A stretch of 28,996 nt of DNA, from contig NMRA01000702.1 of NCBI GenBank assembly GCA_002633005.1, forward strand, positions 37,826-66,821, in the 5' to 3' direction. This stretch comes from Phoronis australis (lineage: Eukaryota; Phoronida; Phoronidae). Positions within the stretch are counted from its first letter, which is position 1. Every line of letters begins with the position of its first letter. A program made the position numbers and the translations under genes. The notes beneath the pieces are model-generated. The model saw only the letters and a list, made by a program, of their open reading frames with translations. It was not told where the DNA came from and made no database searches. Shown here piece after piece: positions 11,492 through 21,455 of the stretch.

Positions 11492-11550
11492 TGGTCAATC
11501 GCCGATTAGGTAACAAAACATTCTGGTCAATCACCGATTAGATAACAAAA
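11492..11550. repeat. 32-bp tandem duplication
   Basis: TGGTCAATCGCCGATTAGG followed by TAACAAAA recurs 32 bp downstream with two changes. It lies just 5' of the end of gene A. Confidence 0.8.
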
Positions 11551-11802
11551 TCAAGGGTTGTTACTTGCAGAATGACCAGAATGGTGCACTTATTGTAATG
11601 AGCCATCTTCTTAAGAATGTTCTAGAAATGCGCTTAAAATTCTATACAGCTAGATACGTTGGCGTCAGCTACTGTGGAGAACGCAATATACTCGGTAGAG
11701 TAAATAAGATCAAGCAGGCAGCTCAAATTATCTCTCTAAAATATCGTTATACTTAGCATTACCAAATCAATGAAGCACAGCAATAGCAAAAATGTCTTTC
11801 TT

Positions 11803-12017
11803 TTACATTAAGATATTCAAGAACGAAAGGAATGCAACGATCAGAAGAATCGCGTAATTTTCCGTGTTAGGCGCATTGTTGCAAAAATGGCCGCTGCAAT
11901 GACACACTTCGGCCTCAGTTTCTACTCCTAATACATTGAACTTTCTCGTATAACATTGAGAAGGAAAGAGTCTGGCTGAGCATCCGCGTCTGTAGGATGT
12001 GGCAGACACCCTAAGAG
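11803..12017 (-). CDS. Ly6/LU gene A, exon 3 (second half of LU domain and GPI signal)
   Basis: Terminal exon of 215 nt after a pyrimidine-rich acceptor (GATTTTTTCAG), entered in phase 1 and ended by TAA at 11805-11803. It encodes five cysteines in the late LU order, RRGC...SQC...EVCHCSGHFCNN. The closing C followed by N is the hallmark of the Ly6/uPAR fold. The remaining residues, after NNAPNTEN, are a 17-residue hydrophobic tail (ILLIVAFLSFLNILM ending), typical of a GPI-anchor signal cleaved near the Asn/Ala/Pro residues. Exons 1-3 together give 140 residues and ten cysteines, normal for the family. It could belong to a different Ly6 gene whose first exons I missed, but phase and cysteine count fit gene A and I found no other exon 2 in the intron. 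Confidence 0.8.
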
Positions 12018-12903
12018 CTGAAAAAATCAAAATAGTCATAATCAACAAGTTTGTGGACCAAATATTTTCGTTCAAAAACATTTACTTTTCAGTCTTAAAT
12101 AGGCTTTATTGAAAGTAGGTTTAGATGCAAAGTTCCCAAAAACGGCAACAGTTTTCAGGAGCCAGCCGTAAGCTTACTGGATAGCTTTCAGCAGGTGATG
12201 GGCCTGGTCATCTTACTAATAAAACAAGTGGTCTCTTGTATGGGAGATGACATAAGAAGTTTCATCTTACATTTTGGCAAATCTCACATCATCACAATTA
12301 CAAGGTCTCTGAAAATGTACGCGTAACTGCCAATTTCAGTAGTTGAGTAGAAAATACCCCCCGCGAACCTCCCAGACATCTGTATTTTTGTTAGCGTAAT
12401 TGTATGTGAAAATGAACATCAATGTCGTGAAGATCAGGTAGCATATAATCAGGAACACACAGAACATACTGTAATCGGGACGCTCAGGTGCGTCTCGTTA
12501 TCGAGGCCAGACAGGACTTGTGAACTATATTGGTATTAAAACGAACGAATTTTTAAGTCAAAGTAAACAATCGCCATGTTGTAGTATATAGTACGCAAAC
12601 CCGAACAGTACAGTCTCTAGTACGTTTACTCACAGGCAAACTTGAGTTGCGTTGTCGGACATGTCGGTGTTTGTTCTCGGGTGTAAGTGCGGTGAGCGTG
12701 CGTTTGTGATTGATGCGTCTTGTTAGACAATTAAGCCTCAGTGTTTTGTGGGGAGAACTACGAGAACGAACATTTACTTTTAGGGAGAACAGGGGTGAAT
12801 TTAGAGATATAGCCAAAAGCTTAAGGCTATCTCCAACCTTATTTAGTGGCCTCCATTCTAACTCGTATATCAAAAAACTAAGCTTTGTCAACTAGTAAAA
12901 GTA

Positions 12904-12938
12904 TATATTTTCTGAAAGAACAAAGACCAGAAAATATA
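12904..12938. repeat. AT-rich hairpin
   Basis: TATATTTTCTG at 12904-12914 and CAGAAAATATA at 12928-12938 form a perfect 11-bp stem with a 13-nt loop. No poly-T or gene context gives it a role. Confidence 0.4.
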
Positions 12939-14109
12939 AATATCGTTTTGTATTGATGTGCCATTATCATTTTCACGTTTAAACCTTTTCTAAGTCAGAA
13001 TTTCATTTTTAAGAAAGGTATATTCATAGCAAAATAACCCCTCGGTCGATTTTAATGAAACCTTTTTGAATGAAACTTCACCAGTTACCTCAAAAACTCT
13101 GTTAGGAATTTTCCATTAGTCTGTTCGTTTGGTTTCTGTGACAAATCAACTCGCAAATCGTAAGGTATTTTTGTAAAAAATTGAAGTCGTATTCGTCTTT
13201 GTCACGTTACGCCAAAACTAGGCCTTTATATCAACAATCCTCAAAGCATTTTTGAGATTGATGACTAAATATTAAGTTTGGAAAGATTCAGCGAAATCAG
13301 TGAAAATCTCAAAGTCTTCGGTTCATTATTCGGTGAAAACTTGTTTTCGGTACACATAATCTATACTATGTTAGCTATTTCAAGGTTCACTCGCAATGGC
13401 AACTGATTTCGAAATTCGTAACTAACATAATTATCATTAAAACCTCAAATAGACGTATTGTTCCCAGCCATGTTTTACGGTTGTGCGGTTCCAAGGTGGT
13501 TCTGCAAAAATTTTTTTTTTCTCGCTTCGCGGTATATATTTTGTATTTGAAGTTCCCCGAGAATGAAGATAAGGTATTTTGCTAGACATAAGTGAAATAT
13601 TGTAAAAATGACCAATTTTTGTGAATAAGGCTGGAGTTAACCTTAAGGGGTTAAACCTTAGTGGGTTAAGCTTACTTATTCATAATTCCGAGTTCCGCTT
13701 CAGTTGACTGTGGTAGAACCAAAAAGTTGCATCTGTACGATGCTGGAAAATGTGACCGAACTCCCGAGGTGGCCCACGATTTATAGAGGCTGTCACATGA
13801 CAAACTGGGATAATGACAAGTCACCAACTTGAAGTTAAAATTCTTGGAATTCATGGTCCCTGACAAAATAAGGTATGATCAAATTGTACGAATGCACTAA
13901 AACCGACGATGACCAACAGGTGTCATGCTAAGACAGAGACAGAGATGAGATAATTCCTGCTACAATACAAAGAAAATAATGATAAACCCTGAAATCGCGA
14001 AGCATTATATCTGGGACATCATCACCAAAAATTGACGATGAAGTCGATAAACTCGTACAACGAGGGCCAACCGACAAGAAAGGGGGCAAGATCAATCAGC
14101 AAGAGAACG

Positions 14110-14665
14110 CTCGCTGGTTCCCTACGTGCAGTATCACGCAGCGGCACGCGCTTTAGCATTGGTTGAAGTAGCCTCAGCAGTCATTGGTTAGCTTTACAAC
14201 ACCGTGAAAAAGGCGAATGATTTTAGCCTTGTCATGTTAGTGACGTCGCAGCAACTATTTCGTTTCTGCAGTGATGTTTAATAGCCGCGTGCTTGAAGCA
14301 AATACATATACAGCAAACACATATCTGGCATATTTAACCGGTGTGTTATTCATATTGAATGAATACTGGAGAGTATCGTAAACAAATGTCATCTACAATA
14401 GAAAGATGCACTCAAAAAGGCGCAATCACAGTTTCTAGGAATCATGTTTCCTGAACATAAATTTTAAGCATCGATTTGTCTGTACAACCGACCACATTTA
14501 CACTTCAGTCCATCAGTCATGCCAGTTTGTTTGCGTAAGGCGCTGCCTGTTGAGAATTCGACTAGCCATTCAGAAACGCCGGTGTAAAAAAATTCCCGAG
14601 GAAAATTAAGTGATACCTGCGTGCTGGCTACTGACCACCTAGCGGCACGCAGGGAACCAGCGAGT
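14110..14665 (-). mobile_element. MITE-9 family, copy 2, complete with 9-bp target duplication
   Basis: A 556-bp non-coding element, inverted relative to copies 1 and 3. Its ends carry a terminal inverted repeat of CTCGCTGGTTCCCTACGTGC at the left, matched at the right by GCACGCAGGGAACCAGCGAG. It is bounded by AAGAGAACG on both sides (14101-14109 and 14666-14674), a perfect 9-bp target-site duplication. Nine-bp duplications are usual for Mutator-like elements and also occur in Merlin/hAT-like groups, so the superfamily is not settled. It has no transposase and would be non-autonomous. The small ORF at 14464-14697 lies entirely inside the repeat and also exists in copy 3 because the DNA is shared. 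Confidence 0.82.
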
Positions 14666-14674
14666 AAGAGAACG

Positions 14675-15940
14675 GTCGTAAAAATAACGAATAACATGAC
14701 AACAGAAAGTTATATCGAAGAACTGATGGCTCAATTCTTATTGCATGTCAGAAGTAAACTGACACTGAGTTTAGTTAAAGAACTTGTATTTGACTGTAAG
14801 TTCTATTATTTTACTAGCACATAGCACTTGACTTACGTAACCCATCAGGAAAATCAGTGATGATGTAATTAGTTTACAGCAATAGAATACTGATATTAAG
14901 CTGTATGACAAAACGTACTACCGTGCCTTCAAGCAAATAGAATACTAGTGAACACCCTAGACGATTCTAGCATCCTGGAAAAATTCTAGAGCATAGTATA
15001 TGTGTGTAGACTGATTGACTAAATTCCAGAAACTTCAAGAATTAGCTGAAATTGGTAAAAAGTTCCAAAACATTGTGATAGATTATCAATACCCAGGCAC
15101 GGTTCAATGCGAATCAGTTTGGTTCAGTTGAAGTTGAGTAGAGTCAAAGTTACAATTTAGTTGCAATTACAGAATCAGCAGTTGGAATATTTCTGGTGGC
15201 CACCTTGAAGAATGCCAGAGGGTGTCATGACGGCCCAATCAAAATCGCTTTCAATGGACACGATGACCCACAAAACATTGGTAAACATTTTTGAATCTTT
15301 ACCCATTCAAGTTATAGCTGGTACCTGACAATTGATGATCATGATGTCCACCATCTTACAACTTCTTCCACTCAGAATTCGTTGAACTTTTCTCACATAA
15401 AGGGGTGTATGGGGATACAATTTATGCAACACAAAATAATATCTTTTAGTTTTTATGTTCATCCACAAAATGACTCCACTAGAAGGGTTTTATGCTTGAC
15501 CTTCTAAATACAGGCCCACTTAATGTATACAATAATAGGAAGCAGTGAGATATTACAAAATAACAGCTCTAATTTACACAAAAACATAAAATATGGTATA
15601 TTTATACGACTTGTAACGTCAGTTTACGCTATTTGCGTCAACTGTGCTTGACAAAAATGCAATGCAGCTTCGAAGTCGATGTCCCGGGGGTTTCGGAAGA
15701 GGGCTACTTTCTGACACAACTAGAGTTATTAGCAGTCATGGTTATATTTACAAAAACCTTGTACTTGTACAAGGCAGATATAGAAGAAAGACTCTATTCA
15801 ACACAAAAACATCGTTTTTCAAATATTTTCCCACACCAATGTAACGTAGAAGTCTATGTTCGAGGGTGCAGTGAAGGAGGGTGAGGGGCATTTTCCAACT
15901 CAAGTAGCGTAACAAGCAGTCTTGGATAATATTTTCAGAG
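14675..15940. other. Intronic stretch, nothing recognised
   Basis: AT-rich DNA between MITE-9 copy 2 and the MITE at 15942. ORFs at 15633-15884 show no motif. Confidence 0.45.
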
Positions 15941-15941
15941 A

Positions 15942-16102
15942 TATAGGCGGATCCAGAGGGGGGTCAAGGGGTCCGGACCCCCTTTTCTCTTTTAGTTTTA
16001 GTGATATAAAATCTAGAATTTCCAAATTGTTTTCCTGGACCCCCTTTTAAAAAATTCTTGATCCGACCCTTCCTTTTCGAAAAATCCTGGATATGCCCCT
16101 GA
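15942..16102 (+). mobile_element. GGCGGATCCAG-type MITE, second subfamily
   Basis: About 160 bp opening with GGCGGATCCAGAGGGGGG and closing with ATCCTGGATATGCCCCTG. The closing end reads CAGGGGCATATCCAGGAT on the complement, similar to the opening end and to the MITE at 19780. AGAGA flanks both sides (15937-15941 and 16103-16107), a candidate target duplication. Inside is a GGGGTCCGGACCCC palindrome and a second GGACCCCCTTTT block. No coding capacity. Confidence 0.6.
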
Positions 16103-16122
16103 GAGACCTTGTTCTTGTGCAA

Positions 16123-16207
16123 ATATTTATATTATTTATGAAATGTGATGCTCTAACAATTACAATATTTTTATTGTTCATGAAATGTGATCATCTAACA
16201 ATTACAC
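16123..16207. repeat. 42-bp tandem duplication
   Basis: ATGAAATGTGAT..TCTAACAATTACA occurs at 16139 and again at 16181 with few changes. Confidence 0.7.
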
Positions 16208-16327
16208 GAAAAAATATCCAAGAATGGTAAAGTTAGAAGATTTCTGATTGGAGTCTTACTGTTACATGTGGCCCTAAGTGAAATAGCGCCTTCAGTACAA
16301 CGTTTACATGCTGAGTCTAAAGTAATT

Positions 16328-16458
16328 GTATGAGAACGTTAGTCAGACAATGCTAGCCAGGCCAAAGATCTGCCTTTTTATCGACCGCCCCTAAATCGTA
16401 TGACAACGCTAGTCAGAAGAAAGACTTTATCTGCCTTTTTATCGACCGCCCTTAAACC
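16328..16458. repeat. 70-bp tandem duplication
   Basis: GTATGAGAACGTTAGTCAGA at 16328 is matched by GTATGACAACGCTAGTCAGA at 16398. Both copies end in CTGCCTTTTTATCGACCGCC. The second copy is about 9 bp shorter. Confidence 0.85.
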
Positions 16459-16633
16459 AAACGGTAGAGCTTTCTTCTTACCGTGAGGAGGAGCAACTTA
16501 ATTGTGATTAGGCTCTGTTCCCCGAAGGTAGTTGCACGTTATTCCCCAGAATATTACCATTTAATTATTATTATTATTATGTTAATTTCGCACAAGACGA
16601 GCGAACGCTCGTTTGAAGCGGCTCGTCTTCCTT

Positions 16634-17033
16634 CTCGCTGGTTCCCTGCATGCCCGCTATGTGGTAGCCAGCTCGCACCACTTAATTTTCGTATCACTTA
16701 ATTTTCCTCTCGAAATTTTTTACACTGGGGTTTCTGATTGGCTGGTCGAATTCTCAACAGGCAGCGCTTTACGCAAACAAAGTGGCATGACTGATGGAGG
16801 AAGTGTAAATGTGGTATGTTGTACAGACAAATCGGAGCTTAAAGTTTATGTTCAGGAAATGTGAAGCCTAGAAATTGTGGTTGCACTTTTTCGGAGCCCA
16901 TCTTTCTATTGTCGATGACTTTTGTTTACGATACTGTCCTGTATTCACACAGTATGAATAACACACCGGTTAAGTCTGCCAGATACGTGTTTATTGTACA
17001 TGTATGTGCTTCAAGCACATGGTTATTAAACAT
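16634..17033 (+). mobile_element. MITE-9 family, copy 3 (3'-truncated)
   Basis: It begins with the family terminus CTCGCTGGTTCCCTGCATGC and carries the shared blocks TTTCTGATTGGCTGGTCGA, GCAGCGCTTTACGCAAACAA and AATAACACACCGGT. It stops after ATTAAACAT, where copies 1 and 2 continue into a CTGCAG-containing segment, so the far half is missing. Confidence 0.78.
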
Positions 17034-17250
17034 ATGGTTGTACTTTTGATTTGTACCTTAATGCCAAGACTACGAAAAAAAAAAATAAAAAAACATGGCA
17101 ATAGATGTTACCTTGGAATGAGGCCAGGTGTTTTTTATGTGAGACAAAATAAGGCGACTTGCAGGCAATGACGACACTGTGAAGGTAGTTCACAGACAGT
17201 AAATGAGAGAAAATTGTCAGTGGCATGACTTAAACAAACCCATACCTTTC

Positions 17251-17267
17251 ATAACGTATCTATGAAA
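17251..17267 (+). repeat. Recurring 17-bp motif, site 1
   Basis: ATAACGTATCTATGAAA. Preceded by TTTC, so this copy also forms the inverted pair TTTCATA/TATGAAA. The motif recurs at six further places up to 21472. Confidence 0.75.
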
Positions 17268-17400
17268 AATTTACGATCATATTAAAAACAGCCCGGAAAG
17301 GTTTTATAGGCTTTTTATTGAATGACAGTGTTGGAAAGCTTATTTGAAGTTAAGTTATTTAAAGATATTTTTGCTTCTATGTATCTTTTGTGCTCATATT

Positions 17401-17829
17401 CTAGGTCCGCGCTTTCTGGCGCCACGGCGGATGTTCTGTCCGGCTGCACTTTCCCAGTCGCGCCGTCCAGCATCCGTTTACTTCTGTAATAAGTCTTGAA
17501 GCAGGCGATGGAGTAACGATAAGCCTGTCGAGGTTGTAACAACCTCTAAGCCCCCTACGCCCAAAGGGGCAGGCTAACCGCGTCGGGTCAGTTCCCTACT
17601 GGCCTGGGGCTGCCAGGCTTAAGGCGGGCGGCAACTGACCAATAAGGGTTAAAGAACCCCTCCCACCGTCATGCGTGGCCCCTGACGCCCACCCGCCCAA
17701 ATGCCTACAGGCAACGTCAGCCCTGGAGTTCTGCGCCTTCTGCTGTCACGGGGATGGTCCGGGGAGGGGTTTAATGCACCAGCATATCCCCAATGATCCT
17801 GTCCGTGACAGGTATTACAGGTATTATTA
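17401..17829 (+). mobile_element. GC-rich short retroposon with 14-bp target duplication
   Basis: A markedly GC-rich block of 429 bp in AT-rich surroundings, flanked by an exact 14-bp direct repeat, TTTGTGCTCATATT (17387-17400 and 17830-17843). It ends in a simple tail built from ACAGGTATT units, then ATT repeats. A variable-length duplication with a 3' microsatellite tail is the signature of a non-LTR retrotransposition product (a SINE or a 5'-truncated LINE). It contains self-complementary parts: GGTCAGTT near 17587 faces AACTGACC near 17633, and AACCCCTCCC near 17655 faces GGGGAGGGGTT near 17760. No Pol III boxes were seen, so its parent is unknown. Confidence 0.65.
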
Positions 17830-17989
17830 TTTGTGCTCATATTTTGTAGACTGGTTTATATTTGTAGTACTCCCATCCGAGAACTTCTCCAAACAAACCT
17901 CAATTGGATCATTTTGCTCCAACGTATGCTACAAGTATCACTAATTAACAAACACTTGCAGCGTTTGATCAACAGATATATTTAAAGAA

Positions 17990-19300
17990 AACTACGGCCT
18001 GTTTAGGACTTGATCAAGGGGGAATTCAAATGGTTAATATGCATACTTTCAGCAAAGCTTTAAAACTCGCTATGGCCCGTAGATATCTTGAAAGCCCTGC
18101 GTCTAAAAGTGGTGAATTACTGTACTCACTCTACCCGTTCTTAAAGAATTTTGCTTCATTTGGAGATGACTTTATTAAGTCGAAGTTAACTCTAATTGGT
18201 AATTCCTACTGGCGCGATGTATTTGGAAGTATGTTATCTTTCTACAAGAAAATAATTGTTGCGAGTAAAGAGGACTTTTTGAATCAACCTTTGTGGTTTA
18301 ATAGTAACTTGGCGATCGGAGGCACAGGTGTTTTTTATAAGCCTTGGTTTGTAAAAGGCTCAAGATTTATTAGAGATATGTATGGTGATTTTGTTAGTCT
18401 AAACAATATGAAAAATAGGTTCGATGTGAAAACCAACTTTGTAGAATATAATGGTGGTGTTTCTGTTCTAAGAAGGTTTCAAAAAAGTCTATTTCAAAGT
18501 AAATTTAAAAGTGTTAATTTCTACTCTCCTTGCATGCCTTTAGCAATTACTCACTTACGGAAAGATTTGAAGGGTTGTAGACATATTTTACAGTCTTTAA
18601 TAACGTTAAGAAACCTAAGTTAAAGTGTAAATGGGAAATAGAGCTAGGAGATAGTTTAGATTGGAAGAAAATATATGCTTTACCTTACAAAATTACAAAG
18701 GATCCCCATATTGGATGGTTCCAATTTGAAATACTACATAGGATTATTGCAACAAATACCTTTTTAGTCAAAATATGTGTTAGGGATTCTGATCTATGTT
18801 CCTTTTGTAATAAAGCTCCAGAGACGCTGTCCCACCTTTTTTGGGAATGTAGCTTTGTACAAGATTTCTGGAAGGAATTCGGAAAGCTACTTCAAAAGTG
18901 TGGCATTCAGCTTCCGAACTGTCTGTCTTACGATAGTGTTATTCTTGGACTTTACAAGACGCATGATTTCCTATTTAACATTTTGCTTCTACTAGCTAAA
19001 CAGTACATTTACAAGGAGAGATGTCTCAAAAATATACCTAATTTTCTCAAGTTCGTTACAAAAACTTATGAATACTATAGTGCTGAAAAATTAAATGCAC
19101 ATAAAAACTTTGTATATGACAGCTTCTCTACGAAACGGGAAAATTTTATTGTTCATGTTACTACATGTAGAAGATATTTACTTTAAACGAGATATGAGAA
19201 TGGTCTTCCTGAGGTGTGCATGCGTGAATGAATGGTGTACTTATTTATTTTTGTTTTTGTAATTGTTTGTAAATGATAATAAATACATAAAAAAAGAAAA
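17990..19300 (+). pseudogene. 5'-truncated, frameshifted LINE reverse-transcriptase ORF2 fragment
   Basis: C-terminal part of the reverse-transcriptase protein of a non-LTR (L1/Tx1-like) retrotransposon. A frame from about 17990 to 18623 starts in the conserved LDQGGIQMVNMHTFSKALKL segment that follows the RT core, and continues through PCMPLAITHLRKDLKG. Near 18582-18592 the frame shifts by one base; the second frame (to 19186) reads WFQFEILHRIIATNTFLVKI, then the zinc knuckle CSFCNKAPETLSHLFWEC (C-x2-C-x8-H-x4-C), as in the zf-RVT domain. An AATAAA at 19278-19283 and an A-rich tail to about 19300 mark the 3' end. Endonuclease and catalytic RT core are absent, so it is a dead copy. Clade within the L1/Tx1 group is uncertain. 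Confidence 0.85.
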
Positions 19301-19337
19301 CGTAAAACTATGAGTCTTAAAAGAATTTTTATCTATT

Positions 19338-19354
19338 ATAACGTATCTATGAAA
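19338..19354 (+). repeat. Recurring 17-bp motif, site 2
   Basis: ATAACGTATCTATGAAA, identical to site 1. The two sites flank the retroposon and the LINE fragment. Confidence 0.75.
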
Positions 19355-19499
19355 TGTTTAACAAAATAAATCAATATCGTTTCAGCTGAACTTCTGGACA
19401 CAGTCACAAAAATGCTTCTGGTGTCCTGTGTTGCGTTCGTATATTTGGTTTCTTTCAGCTCTTCAACAATGCAGTTTGCAGCTATCAACATTTTATTAT

Positions 19500-20305
19500 C
19501 CGCCTAGGAAGTGCTCTCGGACTTAGCCCCGCCTGCCTCAGCTCTTGTCCTGATTTGGACTTCGGTGTTGTAGGTGATTCGCACCAGTGAAATTATCACC
19601 CAGGTTTCTGTCGTTATCAGGTGTATTGCCATCTTCAAAATTGCGAGGCGTGATTTTCCTGCATAATCGCAAACACCGTTGTCTTCACTTTGCTACGTAG
19701 ATTTTTGACTTCTCTACTTCAAGTTCCATTTTCTGTGCTCTGTATCTCGCATGTCTGAGAGCTTAAGACCTGCGGGATGCAGGGGCGGATCCAGGATTTT
19801 GAGTTAGGGGGGCCAGGGCAGAGTATTAGCCAGGATTTTGCCAGTCAGACATTCCCACTCCCCTACTGCCAAATGGAATCTGGGAGAATTTTAGGGGGGC
19901 CATGGCCCCCTTGGCCCCCCTCTAAATCCGCCACTGGGATGTCCCTCTTTTTCTACCTGGAAAGATCGGCTTTACGCAAAGCTTTTCATTTGATCTCGTT
20001 GGTGTCCCAAAGCCTTCGTTTTCTTTTGAACTGGACACCTGGTTGCTCTATGCGCCATTGTCGACAATGTTTACAAATCTAGGACTTGAAATGACGTCGC
20101 TTGGCAGATACTTGCTTCTTCTTTCTGTAGTATCTCCTGTTGTAAATTCTAGCCTTGGAGTTGTCCATTTTTGGGTGTCGGATTTCTCGGAAGCGGCAAC
20201 CTCGTATCCGTTTTGTCTTTCTCTTTCCTTTCTCAGGAAATCAGGATAGTTGCGTTTTTTACTTTCTCTATATGCTTTTTGAATCTCTGATTGTGTTTTA
20301 CCCAT
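19500..20305 (-). pseudogene. Degenerate RERKK-type transposon-associated gene, split by a MITE
   Basis: From ATG at 20305 the minus strand reads MGKTQSEIQKAYRESKKRNY, then FLRKERERQ and a degraded YEVAASEKSDTQK, with a stop at 20050-20048. This resembles the M-x-K-[ST]-x-A-E-x-Q-[RK]-A-Y-R-E-R-K-K...KERER...YYVP-AELS opening of a group of transposon-associated proteins seen in many invertebrates. Further down the minus strand, beyond the MITE at 19780-19936, come a charged helical stretch (RYRAQKMELEVEKSK near 19735) and CRKITPRNFED in changing frames. Stops and frame changes show decay. The family has no function I can state; a DNA-binding accessory protein is possible. The lower limit is uncertain. 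Confidence 0.42.
19780..19936 (+). mobile_element. hAT-like MITE, copy 2, with GGATG flanks
   Basis: A complete 157-bp non-coding element opening CAGGGGCGGATCCAGG and closing CTCTAAATCCGCCACTG. The complement of the closing end, CAGTGGCGGATTTAGAG, is the inverted repeat of the opening. GGATG lies on both sides (19775-19779 and 19937-19941). Inside is a C/G-run palindrome, GGGGGGCCATGGCCCCC. Termini of the CAGxGGCGG type suggest a hAT-like group, but an 8-bp duplication is not evident. It interrupts the degenerate RERKK-type gene. Confidence 0.75.
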
Positions 20306-20484
20306 AATGTCTGAAAGAGAAAAGTCCCAATAAAAATACCACGTCTGTATGAGGGACAAATGCCTATGCACAGTACTGCTAGACAGGCCCAGCTTGAGTC
20401 ACTAAAATGCAAGTGTTCGCTTTCAGCCCGGGGGCAGTCATCTTTTTACGACAGGGGATGTGGCCGGGCTCCAAACATGGGGCG

Positions 20485-20632
20485 AAATTTATACCAAGAG
20501 CAAGAAATGCGACCCATATTTGTACCAACAGCAAGAATTGAGACCCATATTTATACCTCATATGGAAAAAGATCACCATGTGGAAGGTGAAAAAAGCGAC
20601 CTAATTTATACAAAAAATGAAAAATGCGACCC
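20485..20632. repeat. 31-bp tandem repeat, about four units
   Basis: Units at 20485-20515, 20516-20546 and 20602-20632 share the pattern ATTTATACCAA.AGCAAGAA followed by ATGCGACCC. The segment between the second and last is a unit with about 24 extra bases. Since 31 is not a multiple of three, the open frame across it does not reflect a repeated protein domain. Confidence 0.75.
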
Positions 20633-20797
20633 ATTTGGGCGGCACGTCCCCACCACCTTTATTATTACGTTGATTTCAGTTTTCAATGAAATAAAAAATG
20701 CATTTCCGGCAAAACTGTAAAATATCGTCACTGTAAGCTTTAACTCGATTTGTATCGTCCTTGCCTAAGAAAAAACCCAGTCATCAGTTTAAAGATT

Positions 20798-20813
20798 TTT
20801 CATAGATACGTTA
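20798..20813 (-). repeat. Recurring 17-bp motif, site 3 (inverted)
   Basis: TTTCATAGATACGTTA, the complement of sites 1 and 2. Confidence 0.75.
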
Positions 20814-20957
20814 CTTTGAATCACAGAAAACATTTCAATTACTCATTTTACTTTTATGTGGAGCCGCTTTTCAATTTACTAAAGCTATTTCGCGTGTAAA
20901 TATACATTCCGTTTAAACATGCTTGATTTGAATCGTTACTATCTTGTTTGAAGGGGA

Positions 20958-20973
20958 TTCATAGATACGTTAT
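20958..20973 (-). repeat. Recurring 17-bp motif, site 4 (inverted)
   Basis: TTCATAGATACGTTAT, the same orientation as site 3. Confidence 0.75.
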
Positions 20974-21285
20974 ATTGCGTAATATAGATAAATTATTACA
21001 GAAAGCCTGTTTCGGTTGGACCTGTACATTTTTTTATTTTTCACTAAACATGGGACTGTTTCTTAACGCTATAAAAGCTATATCACTTCGGAAAACACTG
21101 CCCATTTTAAATCTGACAATAACTTTACTTACCTCGTCAAAGATGTAACTGATCACGCTGTGAATCACTCGGCTTTATCTTCAGACTGTCTTTTTTGGTG
21201 CAACATATGTCTGCTCGCCCAAAATGGAACACGACAACATGGGAAGACGATGGCAATCCTGTTGTACATCGCATAAACTAAATAG

Positions 21286-21311
21286 ATAACGTATCTATCA
21301 CATAACGTATC
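21286..21311 (+). repeat. Recurring 17-bp motif, sites 5 and 6 (partial, tandem)
   Basis: ATAACGTATCTAT at 21286-21298, then ATAACGTATC at 21302-21311: two shortened copies 16 bp apart. Confidence 0.6.
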
Positions 21312-21455
21312 ACTGAAACCAAAAACAAAGCTGACGACGCACGACACAATTCTGAGGAAAGGAATGAAACGACCATTTCAATACACTTTTACAGTAATCC
21401 TAACATCATTAAAAGCTCTTACATTTCAGTATGCCTCCCAGTTTCACTAAACGTG

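Noticed and set aside
13636-13670. Repeated GGTTAA/TTAACC words, considered as a binding-site cluster.
   Set aside because: Only a short, imperfect palindrome with no further support.
13672-13866. A minus ORF with several cysteines, considered as another LU exon.
   Set aside because: Cysteine spacing does not match either half of the LU domain, and there is no phase-1 acceptor and donor pair.
14464-14697. A 77-codon minus ORF with a leader-like N-terminus that resembles the ORF at 16613-16864 (plus).
   Set aside because: Both ORFs lie inside MITE-9 copies 2 and 3. Their similarity is explained by shared non-coding repeat DNA, and the frame is not kept in copy 1.
17315-17542. A minus ORF ending right at an AATAAA, looking like a terminal exon.
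   Set aside because: It runs across the left boundary of the GC-rich retroposon (17401), so half comes from the insertion and half from flanking DNA.
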